Part shown: piece by piece, positions 16,805 to 26,284 of the stretch
How the letters are laid out: every line of letters starts with the position of its first letter
How positions within the stretch are numbered: position 1 is the stretch's first letter
DNA from: Nitrospinota bacterium
GTDB lineage: Bacteria > Nitrospinota > Nitrospinia > Nitrospinales > VA-1
Reading direction: 5' to 3'
Assembly (NCBI GenBank): GCA_014382285.1
Contig: JACNKA010000139.1
Location: forward strand, 1-33,627
Length of the DNA: 33,627 bases
Notes under the pieces: generated by a model
Seen by the model: the letters and a program-made list of their open reading frames with translations, nothing else
Databases searched by the model: none
Told to the model about the DNA's origin: nothing
Program-made: the position numbers and the translations under genes

Positions 16805-17866
16805 CTACCGCAACTGAAAACTCACCAGAATCCCGCCCATCACATCATCCAGCGCGAAATCTTTTTTTGGACTATTAGGGTGGCCATTGTGGCAGTTGAC
16901 GCACCCGCGTGTCACGGCAATATCCGGGTAAATTGCCTGGAAATATGTTTTTCGTCCCACTTTGGAATGCTTGATATAAGGGCGAATGGGGTGCACCTCC
17001 ACACTTTCCAACCCGTCTTGTTCAAACTCGTTGGCAGGCCGGTTTTGCGGATTGATGGGATAAAGGCTGATCAAACGAAAGTTCAGTCCCAGTCGTTTGG
17101 ATTTAATAGCACTGTTCAATAAAAACTGGGCCGGAAGCATGAGAGCATTTTCATTTTCCCATTTTTCCTTGGATTGTAGAATGCCCTGTTCCTCCAGGCG
17201 GTTGACAACATATTGTGCATAGACCGTGCGGTCCGATTCCAGTACCGAGTGCACATAGTCCGCCACCACTTCTGGAGTCAGCAGAAACTTTTCATCGACA
17301 TTTTTTTCGGTCCGTTTGCCCAAAGGCAGGTCGATGATGATTCCCCCCATGACATCACCAACTTTAAAATCAGTCTTGGGGCTGTTGGGGTGATTGTTGT
17401 GGCAGGTGACGCAGGTTTCCGAAACAGCGATGTCAGGGTAAATGGCCTCGAAATACCAACGCCCATTCCGCGGAATGACCCAGGTGAAAGGCTTGTCGGT
17501 GTTCTTCACGACTTCCTCCAGCCCGAGTTTTTCGTTTTGAGATCGGGGTGCGTTGTTGTTATTGAGGGGCCAGAGACTCATCAGTCGGTACTTCATGCCG
17601 ATGCCGCGCGAGTTGGAGATTTTGGAAGACATTGAAAGAAACTGGGCTGGCAATAGCAGCGTCTTGTCCTGTTCCCATTTTTCAGAAGCGGGGAGAGAGC
17701 TTTGCAAATGCTCAACTACCTGTTCGGAGTAAGTGGTTCGGCCGGCCTCTACCACAGCGTGGATGAAATCAGCGGCCAGCCCGGCAGGGATGCCATCTTC
17801 CAGGCTTTGAGCCGGGGAGGGAATAAACAGAAAGAACAGAACGATACAGAACGCAAAAGTTTTCAT
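16805..17866 (-). CDS. Secreted tandem Tll0287-like (DUF3365) monoheme-motif protein, internally duplicated
   Basis: Signal peptide; two homologous halves each with KWE...LLPAQFL...R L.SL.P...YFQAIYPDIAV...C.(T/N)CHN.HPNSPK.DF..(D/G)DVMGGI. Confidence 0.85.
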   Translation of the reverse strand: MKTFAFCIVLFFLFIPSPAQSLEDGIPAGLAADFIHAVVEAGRTTYSEQVVEHLQSSLPASEKWEQDKTLLLPAQFLSMSSKISNSRGIGMKYRLMSLWPLNNNNAPRSQNEKLGLEEVVKNTDKPFTWVIPRNGRWYFEAIYPDIAVSETCVTCHNNHPNSPKTDFKVGDVMGGIIIDLPLGKRTEKNVDEKFLLTPEVVADYVHSVLESDRTVYAQYVVNRLEEQGILQSKEKWENENALMLPAQFLLNSAIKSKRLGLNFRLISLYPINPQNRPANEFEQDGLESVEVHPIRPYIKHSKVGRKTYFQAIYPDIAVTRGCVNCHNGHPNSPKKDFALDDVMGGILVSFQLR

Positions 17867-17988
17867 GGCCCTACCTCCCGAAAATGCGCATTACCGTCAA
17901 TATAGGTTGCCAAAGATAAAATCACAACACCGTGAGGCCAATGCTGAAAAACTGTTATCTTTCAATAAGACCTTATGATCGAGTTGTG

Positions 17989-18663
17989 CTACATCTCATC
18001 GGCAATATTGAGCAGGTTGGAAACTTGGGGGATCTTTGAGTTTTCAAGGTTGGCTTGTTTCAAAAGAGGGTCCACAGTGTTGAATTTCACTACATCTTCA
18101 ATGAGAGCTTTTCCGTCTTTAGCAATTCCTTCGACATCATTCGTTGTGCTCAATTTATGGGACAGGGCTAGATAGCGCTCAAAAAATTCTTGCGCTTTTT
18201 TAATGGTGGTTCTGGTCTCGTTAAAATCCAGTTTGCGTTTGTGATGGGCTTTGAAATAGTCCGCATATTTTAACCAGTCTTTAATCTCCCCAAGCTCATG
18301 GGCTTCAACTAAATATTGCTCGACAAACCCTTCCCGTCCCCTTTTCTCCAGCATCGAAACAACCTGACCCGCCACTTCGTTTACAGGTATACCTTCCTGG
18401 CTTTCGCACAGGTAGTTGATGGTGAATATGAGGGCAGTAATTTTAGAATCGACATGAAGCCCGACTATGGCGTGTTTTCTGAATATCTCTCGTCTCTCAA
18501 ATAACGCCCAGGTTCCTCCAGAGCCTTTAATTTTCAGGGCTGAATTTTCAAGAGGACGAAACAGGCTGTAACAGGCCTCCACGTTATTGGCCTCGGCAGA
18601 ACTCAACAGCAGAGGCGCAATCACTAAGGTCTGGAATATGAGAAAAATTCTGAAGAGCTTCAT
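17989..18663 (-). CDS. Secreted hypothetical protein
   Basis: Signal peptide MKLFRIFLIFQTLVIAPLLLSSAEA and a mostly helical composition. No family recognised. Confidence 0.65.
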   Translation of the reverse strand: MKLFRIFLIFQTLVIAPLLLSSAEANNVEACYSLFRPLENSALKIKGSGGTWALFERREIFRKHAIVGLHVDSKITALIFTINYLCESQEGIPVNEVAGQVVSMLEKRGREGFVEQYLVEAHELGEIKDWLKYADYFKAHHKRKLDFNETRTTIKKAQEFFERYLALSHKLSTTNDVEGIAKDGKALIEDVVKFNTVDPLLKQANLENSKIPQVSNLLNIADEM

Positions 18664-18892
18664 GGGTTAAACCCCCGAATATTTCATTAAATGAAAGTTA
18701 ATTTTATCGTCAAATAGTATAGCATCAAAGCTTTTCCAGCTTGAGAGGTTTGACACCGGCTTCGGTTGATTTTGCCAGGGATGATTATTTATAATAGATT
18801 TTATTGGCGCGGTATTTTCTGGAACAAGCCGGGAAAAACATAGATAGCGTTGTTGATGTTTGATTCACTACAAACGGGAAAAGGAGCCTACA

Positions 18893-19159
18893 TTGCTCGT
18901 AGAGAGAAACAATCAATATTCGATGGTGTGCCATACCCGAGTAGCAGAGGACTGCCTTGAAAATGGCGGATGGTGCGACAGCGAAGAAGAAGCGCAGGAA
19001 TGGGTGGAAGAAGAATGCTGGATATTTTCGGGAGAAGGTTGGTTCTGCCCAAAATGTAATATCCACTTCATGCAAAACCTGGCACAAACCCGAAGGGTTA
19101 AGGGGCAAGAGCCACCCCCGGATGACGACTTGTATAAAGGTATCGAAACGATATTATAA
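18893..19159 (+). CDS. Small Cys-rich hypothetical protein, possible zinc-binding
   Basis: TTG at 18893 preceded by AAGGAG; CHTRVAEDC...GGWC...EEC...WFCPKCNIHF. Confidence 0.5.
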   Translation: MLVERNNQYSMVCHTRVAEDCLENGGWCDSEEEAQEWVEEECWIFSGEGWFCPKCNIHFMQNLAQTRRVKGQEPPPDDDLYKGIETIL

Positions 19160-19194
19160 CCGCCCCTCCACATCCGGGGAGAGGGAATGTTTTA

Positions 19195-19222
19195 GTCGTC
19201 ATCCTGATGCTCTCGAAGGATA
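19195..19222. repeat. Short dispersed palindrome of the 'ATCCTGA...CGAAGGAT' type
   Basis: gtcgtcATCCTgatgctctcgaAGGATatt; ATCCT/AGGAT inverted arms. Confidence 0.4.
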
Positions 19223-19508
19223 TTGCAATTCACCTTCCACCAATCCAACATCCTCTCACAGTGTCCTTATGTGATAATATTCTCTAGAGGGAAGCTGTCT
19301 TGCCTCAATAGCCGGTTTATCAAAGGTTTTCCAGTAAGCCTTATTCAGGGTGATTTGTTGCTATAAAGTGTTGCTTTTTTGACCTTGCCCATACTAATCT
19401 TAGGTGCTATACATTCGCTATTGCATGAGGCGTTCTCATGCATCGGCACTACCAACAGAACGACACATTCCTAATGAAACGGTTTTCTTTTTAACGGGGA
19501 GAAAAACC

Positions 19509-21179
19509 ATGCGACGCCTTCCAACAGCAGTATCTCTCTTCACACTTTTATTTTTCATTTTTAGTCTCAGTGGCAATGTGTTGATTGCTGACCCAACTTT
19601 TTCCAGCGTAGCGTTTGCTGATAAGGAGGATGGCAAGATCAAGCTAAAGAAAAGCCCGAAGAAAAAAGGCAAGCGTGATGGTGACAAGGATAAGGATCGC
19701 GGTAACAAAGGAATCCCCGGAAAGATAACTGCTCTCCAGGCAGAGATCGATGCGCTGGAGCAGGAACTGGCTACTATAGAATTGACCCCCGGACCGCAAG
19801 GAGAGGCAGGGTCAGCAGGTAACGATGGCGCAGATGGTTTACCAGGTGCCCCAGGTTCAAATGGTGAAGATGGTGCCCCGGGAGCACCAGGCGACAAGGG
19901 CGATACCGGAGCAACGGGTGCTACAGGCCCTCAAGGTCCGGCAGGTGGTGATGGAAACGATGGTGCCGATGGCGCAAAAGGTGACAAGGGCGATACCGGT
20001 GCAACGGGTGCTACTGGAGCCACTGGGCCAACCGGCCCGGCAGGTATTGACGGCAAGGATGGCACGAATGGTTTGGCTGGAACGCCCGGTGCTGATGGCG
20101 CGGATGGAGCAACAGGCCCCGCAGGCCCAACTGGCGCGGAGATATCAGGTCGACTCGATCCATGTGTTCCTAACGGAGGACTGGGAATGATGGCCCATAT
20201 TCCGGGACGGTCCTTTTCCGTCCGTTTGCCTTATGATGGCAGTTTTGTTTTCAGCCATGTCCCGGTTGGCACACACTCAATTGTTTTTGAATTGAGCGGT
20301 AATGTCATTGGTATGTTGCCCAGTGTGGTGGCTGTGGAAGGTCAGACAACGGATGTTGGAGTGTTTGTCACGGCTTTTTGCGCCGGCGATGGCGATGGCG
20401 ATGGGTTCACTGGCGTGCAAGGGGATTGTGATAATAGCAACGCAAGTGTTTACCCCGGTGCACCGGAGGTTTGCGGCGATGGCGTTGACAATGACTGTGA
20501 TGGGATCGCGGGTGCAGAACGCGAGTGTCTTTCCACGCCTGTGGATTGCCAGGTTTCTGCCTTGAGTGCTTGGACGGCCTGCACCACTACCTGCGGCGGG
20601 GGAACGTCAACCCGGACGCGCACGATTGTTGTTCAACCTGAAAATGGTGGAGAGGCCTGTCCCTCGTTAACACAAACCCAAGCATGTAACACACAACCCT
20701 GTGCCGATCCCTGTCAGGGAGTTGCTTTGACCCAGTCCTGTACCACGGGTCTTCCCGGTGTTTGTTCATCCGGAACGCGGACCCGTACCTGTGACAGTTT
20801 CGGTCAAACTGGTGCGTGGAGTCTCTGCCAATCGGATACCCAGCCGAGTACTGAGGTTTGCGGTGATGGCATCGACAACAACTGTGACGGGCAGGTGGAT
20901 GAAAACATTGGCACAGCAACAGAGTGTGCTGATGCCTGTGGAAACCCGGTGCCTTCAGGGACTGTATGCGGAAGCATCGACCCCTTCACAGGCAACGGGG
21001 CCGGGGCCTGTGATGGGGCTGGCACTTGTATACCTTTCATAGCTTGCCCAACGGGTCAGGACATTTGTACTTCTAGTGCGACCGGGTGTGCAGATTTGAA
21101 CATTGACAATAATAATTGCGGAGCTTGTGGAACTGTCTGTCAATTAGGATCCACTTGCACCAACGGTGTGTGTCAGTAG
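19509..21179 (+). CDS. Secreted coiled-coil/collagen-like (Gly-X-Y) protein with MopE-like metal-binding and TSP1-like Cys-rich domains
   Basis: Signal peptide [79 protein letters not shown]...; [40 protein letters not shown] and [34 protein letters not shown]...[22 protein letters not shown]-track start 19404 judged too long. Confidence 0.88.
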   Translation: MRRLPTAVSLFTLLFFIFSLSGNVLIADPTFSSVAFADKEDGKIKLKKSPKKKGKRDGDKDKDRGNKGIPGKITALQAEIDALEQELATIELTPGPQGEAGSAGNDGADGLPGAPGSNGEDGAPGAPGDKGDTGATGATGPQGPAGGDGNDGADGAKGDKGDTGATGATGATGPTGPAGIDGKDGTNGLAGTPGADGADGATGPAGPTGAEISGRLDPCVPNGGLGMMAHIPGRSFSVRLPYDGSFVFSHVPVGTHSIVFELSGNVIGMLPSVVAVEGQTTDVGVFVTAFCAGDGDGDGFTGVQGDCDNSNASVYPGAPEVCGDGVDNDCDGIAGAERECLSTPVDCQVSALSAWTACTTTCGGGTSTRTRTIVVQPENGGEACPSLTQTQACNTQPCADPCQGVALTQSCTTGLPGVCSSGTRTRTCDSFGQTGAWSLCQSDTQPSTEVCGDGIDNNCDGQVDENIGTATECADACGNPVPSGTVCGSIDPFTGNGAGACDGAGTCIPFIACPTGQDICTSSATGCADLNIDNNNCGACGTVCQLGSTCTNGVCQ

Positions 21180-21261
21180 ACAGCCCGCAACCGATAGTCC
21201 CAGTTGTGACTCCGATTGAGCAGTGCTGAAGTTGGCTATCTCTAGCTTTTATATTAAATTT

Positions 21262-21296
21262 AAAGGGTGGGGCTCAATGTCCCGCCCTTTTTTATT
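21262..21296 (+). terminator. Intrinsic terminator after the collagen-like gene
   Basis: AAAGGGTGGG-gctcaatgt-CCCGCCCTTT followed by TTTATT; 10-bp stem with one G-T pair. Confidence 0.85.
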
Positions 21297-21304
21297 GGAG
21301 GAAT

Positions 21305-22033
21305 ATGAAAAAAATTCTTTTGTGGGTACTCATTATTTGTCTTGCTCCACTCACGGTCTTTGCTGAAGGCATCACCAAAGAGCAGGGCGATGCGATCCTC
21401 AAAGAGTTGAAAGCCATCCGGCAGGAATTGAATCAGATCAAGAAGAGGGGACTGGCTCCGCAGGGCAGGGGAAGACCCGCCCGGCCCACCACCGCCAGTG
21501 TTTCGACATTGGGCAACCCCATTCTCGGAGACTTGAAAGCCCCGGTCACGATTGTGGAGTTCACCGACTACCAATGTCCTTTCTGCCGCAAGTTTTATAT
21601 GGCGGCTTATAAAGAATTGAAGAAGGAGTATATCGATACGGGTAAACTACGTTTTGTTTTGCGCGATCTACCGTTGGGGTTTCATCAATACGCCAAGCCT
21701 GCTGCTATTTCTGCTCACTGCGCTGGAGAGCAGGACAAGTTCTGGCAAATGCACGATGCTCTGTTTGAGGGGAACAAATTTACTCCTAATGATATTCTTG
21801 GCTACGCAAAATCTATTGGGCTGGATAATAAAGCCTTCAAATCCTGTTTGACCTCAGGCCGGTACAATGAAGGTCTTGAGCAGGATGTTGCCGATGCCAA
21901 TAAAGCCGGCATCACCGGCACGCCCGGTTTTGTGGTAGGGCGCACTACAGATAATATTGTAAAGGGTGCTTTCATCAGTGGTACCCGCCCGTTCGCCACT
22001 TTCAAAAAAGAAATCGATAAACTGCTACAATAG
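21305..22033 (+). CDS. DsbA-family thioredoxin-fold protein
   Basis: Signal peptide; VTIVEFTDYQCPFCRKFYMAAYKELKKEYIDTGKLRFVLRDLPLGFHQYAKPAA...GITGTPGFVVG. Confidence 0.88.
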   Translation: MKKILLWVLIICLAPLTVFAEGITKEQGDAILKELKAIRQELNQIKKRGLAPQGRGRPARPTTASVSTLGNPILGDLKAPVTIVEFTDYQCPFCRKFYMAAYKELKKEYIDTGKLRFVLRDLPLGFHQYAKPAAISAHCAGEQDKFWQMHDALFEGNKFTPNDILGYAKSIGLDNKAFKSCLTSGRYNEGLEQDVADANKAGITGTPGFVVGRTTDNIVKGAFISGTRPFATFKKEIDKLLQ

Positions 22034-22080
22034 GCGTGGGTATTGTCTGAGAGGTTGTAAATCACCCCAACCCCTGCTGA

Positions 22081-22155
22081 TCGTCACCGCGAGCCACTGA
22101 AAGGGGCGTGGCGATCCAGTCTTCTGGATTGCTTCGTTTCACTCGCAAAGACAGG
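22081..22155. repeat. REP-like dispersed palindrome
   Basis: tcGTCaccGCGAGccactgaaaggggcgtggcGATCCAGtcttCTGGATTgcttcgtttcaCTCGCaaaGACagg. Outer arms (GTC..GCGAG/CTCGC..GAC) and inner arms (ATCCAG/CTGGAT) are complementary; resembles the widespread 'CGTCATTGCGAGGAG...GCAATCC' type. Confidence 0.65.
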
Positions 22156-22208
22156 TTTTCAGGCCGAGCTAACCAGCTGCTTGCTCATTGCCACCGGCGG
22201 CTCGCCGG

Positions 22209-23117
22209 TCAGGCTCCGAGGAGTTCGGGGGGTTTTGTGAGGACGAGGTCATCCGTTTCGAGTTGAGACTCCTGAACAGGGGTGTTTTTAAGCATATTGA
22301 GTAAATGCGCGAGGGTGGGTTTCAAGTTTTTACGATGTACCACGTTGTCGATGAGACCGTGGCTCAATAAAAACTCTGCTCGTTGGAATCCGTCAGGAAG
22401 TTTCTGCTTAATGACTTGTTCGATGACACGCGGTCCAGCAAACCCAATCAGGGCGCCCGGTTCGGCGAGGATGATATCGCCAAGCATGGAAAAACTGGCA
22501 GAGACACCACCCATGGTCGGGTCTGTCAGGACGGAGATGTAAGGAACTTTCTGTTTACTCAGCTTGCTGAGGGCCGCAGAAGTTTTAGCCATTTGCATGA
22601 GAGAAAAAATACCCTCCTGCATTCTTGCACCGCCGGAACAGCTTACAATAATCAGGGACGATTTGTTTTCCATGGCTCGTTCGATAGCACGGGTGATTTT
22701 TTCTCCCACGACCGACCCCATGCTTCCCCCCATAAAACTGAAGTCGAAGACGCAAAGCTCAACAGGCAGACCCTCTATGGTCCCGGTGCCGGTGATGATG
22801 GCATCGTTGGAAAGGCCTTTTTTAGCCGATGATTTAATCCGGTCTTTGTATTTTTTTGTGTCTTTGAACTTTAAAGGGTCGGAAGATGTCAGGGTCTGGT
22901 CGTGTTCTTTAAAGGATTCCTGATCAATGAGCTGACGGATTCTTTGTCGGGTCTCCAGGCGGAAATGATAATCGCAATGAGGGCAGACCTTCAGGTTGGT
23001 TTCCAACTCGGCGATATAAATCTGTTCCGTGCACTTTTTACATCCGACCCATAGATCCTCATCTTTGGCGGTTTTTTTTCCGCCAATGCCAGCCCTGATT
23101 TTTTCTATCCACGACAT
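22209..23117 (-). CDS. accD: Acetyl-CoA carboxylase carboxyltransferase subunit beta
   Basis: WVGCKKCTEQIYIAELETNLKVCPHCDYHFRL (zinc ribbon); CSGGARMQEGIFSLMQMAKTSAAL; DPTMGGVSASFSMLGDIILAEPGALIGFAGPRVIEQ. Confidence 0.96.
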   Translation of the reverse strand: MSWIEKIRAGIGGKKTAKDEDLWVGCKKCTEQIYIAELETNLKVCPHCDYHFRLETRQRIRQLIDQESFKEHDQTLTSSDPLKFKDTKKYKDRIKSSAKKGLSNDAIITGTGTIEGLPVELCVFDFSFMGGSMGSVVGEKITRAIERAMENKSSLIIVSCSGGARMQEGIFSLMQMAKTSAALSKLSKQKVPYISVLTDPTMGGVSASFSMLGDIILAEPGALIGFAGPRVIEQVIKQKLPDGFQRAEFLLSHGLIDNVVHRKNLKPTLAHLLNMLKNTPVQESQLETDDLVLTKPPELLGA

Positions 23118-23241
23118 TTGTAGTTTCTCCGTACCACTCTCCTGCACCCACTCTTGTGGGAGGAAACCGGGACTATTAATCCAACCCTTGATAGGGGTGA
23201 AGGGGATTTGATGATTTACACTGGCCTCACAACGAATGAGA

Positions 23242-23982
23242 CTAATGATTGTTTACGGTTGGAGGGGATGTTTCTTCAGCCTCCAGTTTTCTATTTACTA
23301 ACAATAAACTAATCGGGCCAATAACGGCGTAGCTGATACCTAGAATAAACAATGCCACTCTGGGTATGGTCGCAAGAACATAAATGAACAAAATTACGAA
23401 CAGAAAACGGGAGAACACCACCCGTTTTTTAAAGTCAAACTGTTTGAAGGCGGGGTATTTAATATTGCTGACCATGAGGAACGCCAGAGCATAAACCACC
23501 ATTACCATGATGAACGGGTTCATGCGCGTCGCAAACAGATCTTCAAATGCGATAACGATAGATGCTATTACCACCGCTGCCGCAGGACTTGGCAAGCCGA
23601 TGAAATGCTGGCTGCGAACTTCGGGCTTGGTCACATTGAACCGGGCCAGTCTTAGAGCCGCACAAAGCAGGAACAGGAACGCTGCCATCCAACCCAATCG
23701 ACCAAAGGGCTTTAATACCCAGGAATAGGCGAGAAAGGCAGGGGCCATACCAAAGGTGATGATGTCTGCCAAAGAATCATATTGTTCGCCGAATGCGCTG
23801 GTAGTTTTAGTGAGACGGGCGATACGGCCGTCGAGTCCGTCAAAAATCATTCCTATAGCGATAGCCCAGGCGGCGTAATAAAACTGTTCATTCAGAACCG
23901 CGACAAAGGCGTAGAACCCACAGAACACATTTCCTGTGGTGAACAAACTGGGGAGAATGTGAATGCCTCTTTTAGGTTCCAT
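23242..23982 (-). CDS. pssA: CDP-diacylglycerol-serine O-phosphatidyltransferase
   Basis: LPSLFTTGNVFCGFYA; DGLDGRIARLTKTTSAFGEQYDSLADIITFG (CDP-alcohol phosphotransferase motif). Confidence 0.95.
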   Translation of the reverse strand: MEPKRGIHILPSLFTTGNVFCGFYAFVAVLNEQFYYAAWAIAIGMIFDGLDGRIARLTKTTSAFGEQYDSLADIITFGMAPAFLAYSWVLKPFGRLGWMAAFLFLLCAALRLARFNVTKPEVRSQHFIGLPSPAAAVVIASIVIAFEDLFATRMNPFIMVMVVYALAFLMVSNIKYPAFKQFDFKKRVVFSRFLFVILFIYVLATIPRVALFILGISYAVIGPISLLLVNRKLEAEETSPPTVNNH

Positions 23983-23983
23983 A

Positions 23984-24616
23984 CTATTTTAAATATCCAA
24001 TAATGGAGCTTCCTCCGCTGACAATATCGCCAATCTTGACTTTGATGTCAGTTCCCTCAGGCACAAAAACATCCATGCGTGAGCCGAAACGGATTAAGCC
24101 GTAACGTTGTCCTCGTTGAAACTCATCGCCTTCTTTGGCCCAGCAAACAATTCTGCGGGCGATCAATCCGGCGATTTGCTTCACTAAAAGTGTAACATGA
24201 CCATTATTCAAGAGGATAGCGCTTTGTTCGTTATCCAGAGACGCCTTGTGGCTGGCCGCATTTAGAAACTTTCCTTTATTATAGCGGTAGGCCTGAATTT
24301 TCCCGGCGATGGGTACTCGATTGACGTGAACGTTAAACACATTCAGGAAAACACTGATCCGTGTATAGCCGTCTTTCTCAAGCAGGGGGTCCTGTTCTGG
24401 CACAATTTCAACGATCCTGCCATCCCCCGGTGAAACGATGGCATTCGGGTCTTCGGGTATAACCCTTTCAGGGTCACGAAAAAACCAGGTGACGAAAAGT
24501 AATAGCCCGCCAAAAAGTCCGGTGGCCCAGAACCAGGATAAAGCACAGAAGCCCCAAGTTAAAACAACGAGGGGGATGATAAATGGAAACCCCTCTTTAG
24601 CAATAGGAATGCGCAT
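23984..24616 (-). CDS. psd: Phosphatidylserine decarboxylase proenzyme (short form)
   Basis: FRDPERVIPEDPNAIVSPGDGRIVEI; NVFNVHVNRVPIAG; LIRFGSRMDVFVP; DIVSGGSSIIGYL (LGST-like cleavage region). Confidence 0.93.
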   Translation of the reverse strand: MRIPIAKEGFPFIIPLVVLTWGFCALSWFWATGLFGGLLLFVTWFFRDPERVIPEDPNAIVSPGDGRIVEIVPEQDPLLEKDGYTRISVFLNVFNVHVNRVPIAGKIQAYRYNKGKFLNAASHKASLDNEQSAILLNNGHVTLLVKQIAGLIARRIVCWAKEGDEFQRGQRYGLIRFGSRMDVFVPEGTDIKVKIGDIVSGGSSIIGYLK

Positions 24617-24622
24617 AGGTTA

Positions 24623-25624
24623 TTACTGCGCTTTCTTGCCAACAAAAGGCATCATGCTGCGGAGTTTTTCTCCGACCACTTCGATACGATGTTCTTTGTC
24701 CCTTGCCAGCCGGGCATTAAACATCGGGCGGTTGGCCATGTTCTCCAGAATAAACTCTTTAGCAAAACTTCCGTCTTGAATCTCACCAAGAATCTTTTTC
24801 ATTTCGTCACGAGTATCCTGAGTAATGATGCGTGGTCCGCGAGTTACATCGCCGTAGGCGGCCGTGGTGCTGATGGAGTAACGCATATTGCCAATACCAC
24901 CCTCATAGATCAGGTCGACAATCAATTTGAGTTCGTGAAGGCACTCGAAATAAGCCAAGTCTGGATTGTATCCGGCATCCACCAGAGTATCGTATCCGGC
25001 ACGGATCAATTCGGAGACACCTCCACACAATACTGCCTGTTCACCAAACAGATCGGTTTCGGTTTCCTCTTTAAAATTAGTTTCGAGGACACCCGCGCGG
25101 GTTCCACCGATACCCTTGGCATAAGCGAGGGCAATCTTTTTTGCATTTTTTGTGACGTTCTGATGAACCGCCATCAGACAGGGAACGCCTGCGCCCTGTT
25201 CATAGGTTCTTCGAACCAGATGACCGGGACCTTTTGGCGCGACCATGAAAACATCGACATCTTTGGGAGGGACAATCTGGCCAAAATGAATGTTGAACCC
25301 ATGTCCAAAAGCCAAAGCCATGCCTTTTTTTAAATTGGGTTCGATATCTTTCTCATACATGGCCTTCTGTTTGTCATCAGGAATCAGGATCATCATGATA
25401 TCGGATTTTTTAGTGGCTTCCGCAACGGTCATGACATTCAGCCCATCTTTTTGAGCCCTTTTCCAGAAATCACTACCTTTTCTCAGGCCGACGATGACTT
25501 TCATTCCACTGTCGTGGAGGTTTCTGGCATGGGCGTGCCCCTGACTGCCGTAACCAATAATGGCAATGGTTTTCTTTTTTAAGATTTTGATATCCGCGTC
25601 TTTGTTATAAAGAATCTTCGACAA
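24623..25624 (-). CDS. ilvC: Ketol-acid reductoisomerase
   Basis: [68 protein letters not shown]. Confidence 0.97.
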   Translation of the reverse strand: MSKILYNKDADIKILKKKTIAIIGYGSQGHAHARNLHDSGMKVIVGLRKGSDFWKRAQKDGLNVMTVAEATKKSDIMMILIPDDKQKAMYEKDIEPNLKKGMALAFGHGFNIHFGQIVPPKDVDVFMVAPKGPGHLVRRTYEQGAGVPCLMAVHQNVTKNAKKIALAYAKGIGGTRAGVLETNFKEETETDLFGEQAVLCGGVSELIRAGYDTLVDAGYNPDLAYFECLHELKLIVDLIYEGGIGNMRYSISTTAAYGDVTRGPRIITQDTRDEMKKILGEIQDGSFAKEFILENMANRPMFNARLARDKEHRIEVVGEKLRSMMPFVGKKAQ

Positions 25625-25651
25625 AATGGTTCTCCTTATCTTTGTGCAATA

Positions 25652-26140
25652 TTAGTTGAGCGATTTATTTCCGCGACTGATAGCTATTCTTCCGGACCGG
25701 ACGATTTCTTTAATTCCCAAGGGACTCAACATATCCAGAAAGCCGGTTATTTTTCCTTCATCACCGGTGATCTCGATGGTATAGGTGCTGGGGCTCACAT
25801 CGACAACTTTGGCCCGAAATAGATCTACGATTCTGAGGATCTCTTCCCTCACTCGAACCTCAGCGTTCATTTTGATCAATAATAATTCCCGGTCGACAAA
25901 ACTTTCATCAGTCAGGTCAATGACCTTGATGACATCGACCAGTTTGTTGAGTTGTTTGGTGACCTGTTCAATCTTAGCTTCGTCACCCCGGGTGACTATG
26001 GTCATGCGGGAAACTGTAGGATCGGAGGTCTCCGCGACATTCAGGCTCTCTATATTGAACCCACGGCTACTGAAAAGACCTGATACGCGGGACAAAACCC
26101 CGAAACGGTTGTTCATTAACACAGAAATGGTATGCTGCAT
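25652..26140 (-). CDS. ilvN: Acetolactate synthase small subunit
   Basis: HTISVLMNNRFGVLSRVSGLFSSRGFNIESLNVAETSDPTVSRMTIV (ACT domain). Confidence 0.96.
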   Translation of the reverse strand: MQHTISVLMNNRFGVLSRVSGLFSSRGFNIESLNVAETSDPTVSRMTIVTRGDEAKIEQVTKQLNKLVDVIKVIDLTDESFVDRELLLIKMNAEVRVREEILRIVDLFRAKVVDVSPSTYTIEITGDEGKITGFLDMLSPLGIKEIVRSGRIAISRGNKSLN

Positions 26141-26284
26141 TTTCTTGAAATCCGGGTTTAAGGTTCACCCTAACCTCTTATGGGGGAATGGGTTTTTTAA
26201 AAGCTGTTATATTAGCAAAATCAACGCTTTTTTACTAATAAGAATTGCTTTTGATAGCAAAATAGTGGGGCAGCGTGAATAATC

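Noticed and set aside
19160-19403. Long intergenic region searched for tRNA or a known ncRNA
   Set aside because: No cloverleaf or T-loop GTTCRANYC in a suitable context; only a short dispersed palindrome is visible.
19893-20130. Repetitive tract considered as a possible CRISPR or tandem satellite
   Set aside because: Periodicity is 9 nt (Gly-X-Y codons) within an open reading frame, with no spacer structure.
19825-20190. 121-aa plus-strand ORF with repeated VPRA/QVQ-like sequence
   Set aside because: Frame-shifted reading of the repetitive collagen-coding DNA; its low complexity comes from the Gly-X-Y codon repeats.
24689-25333. 214-aa plus-strand ORF
   Set aside because: Antisense shadow of ilvC, which is unambiguous.
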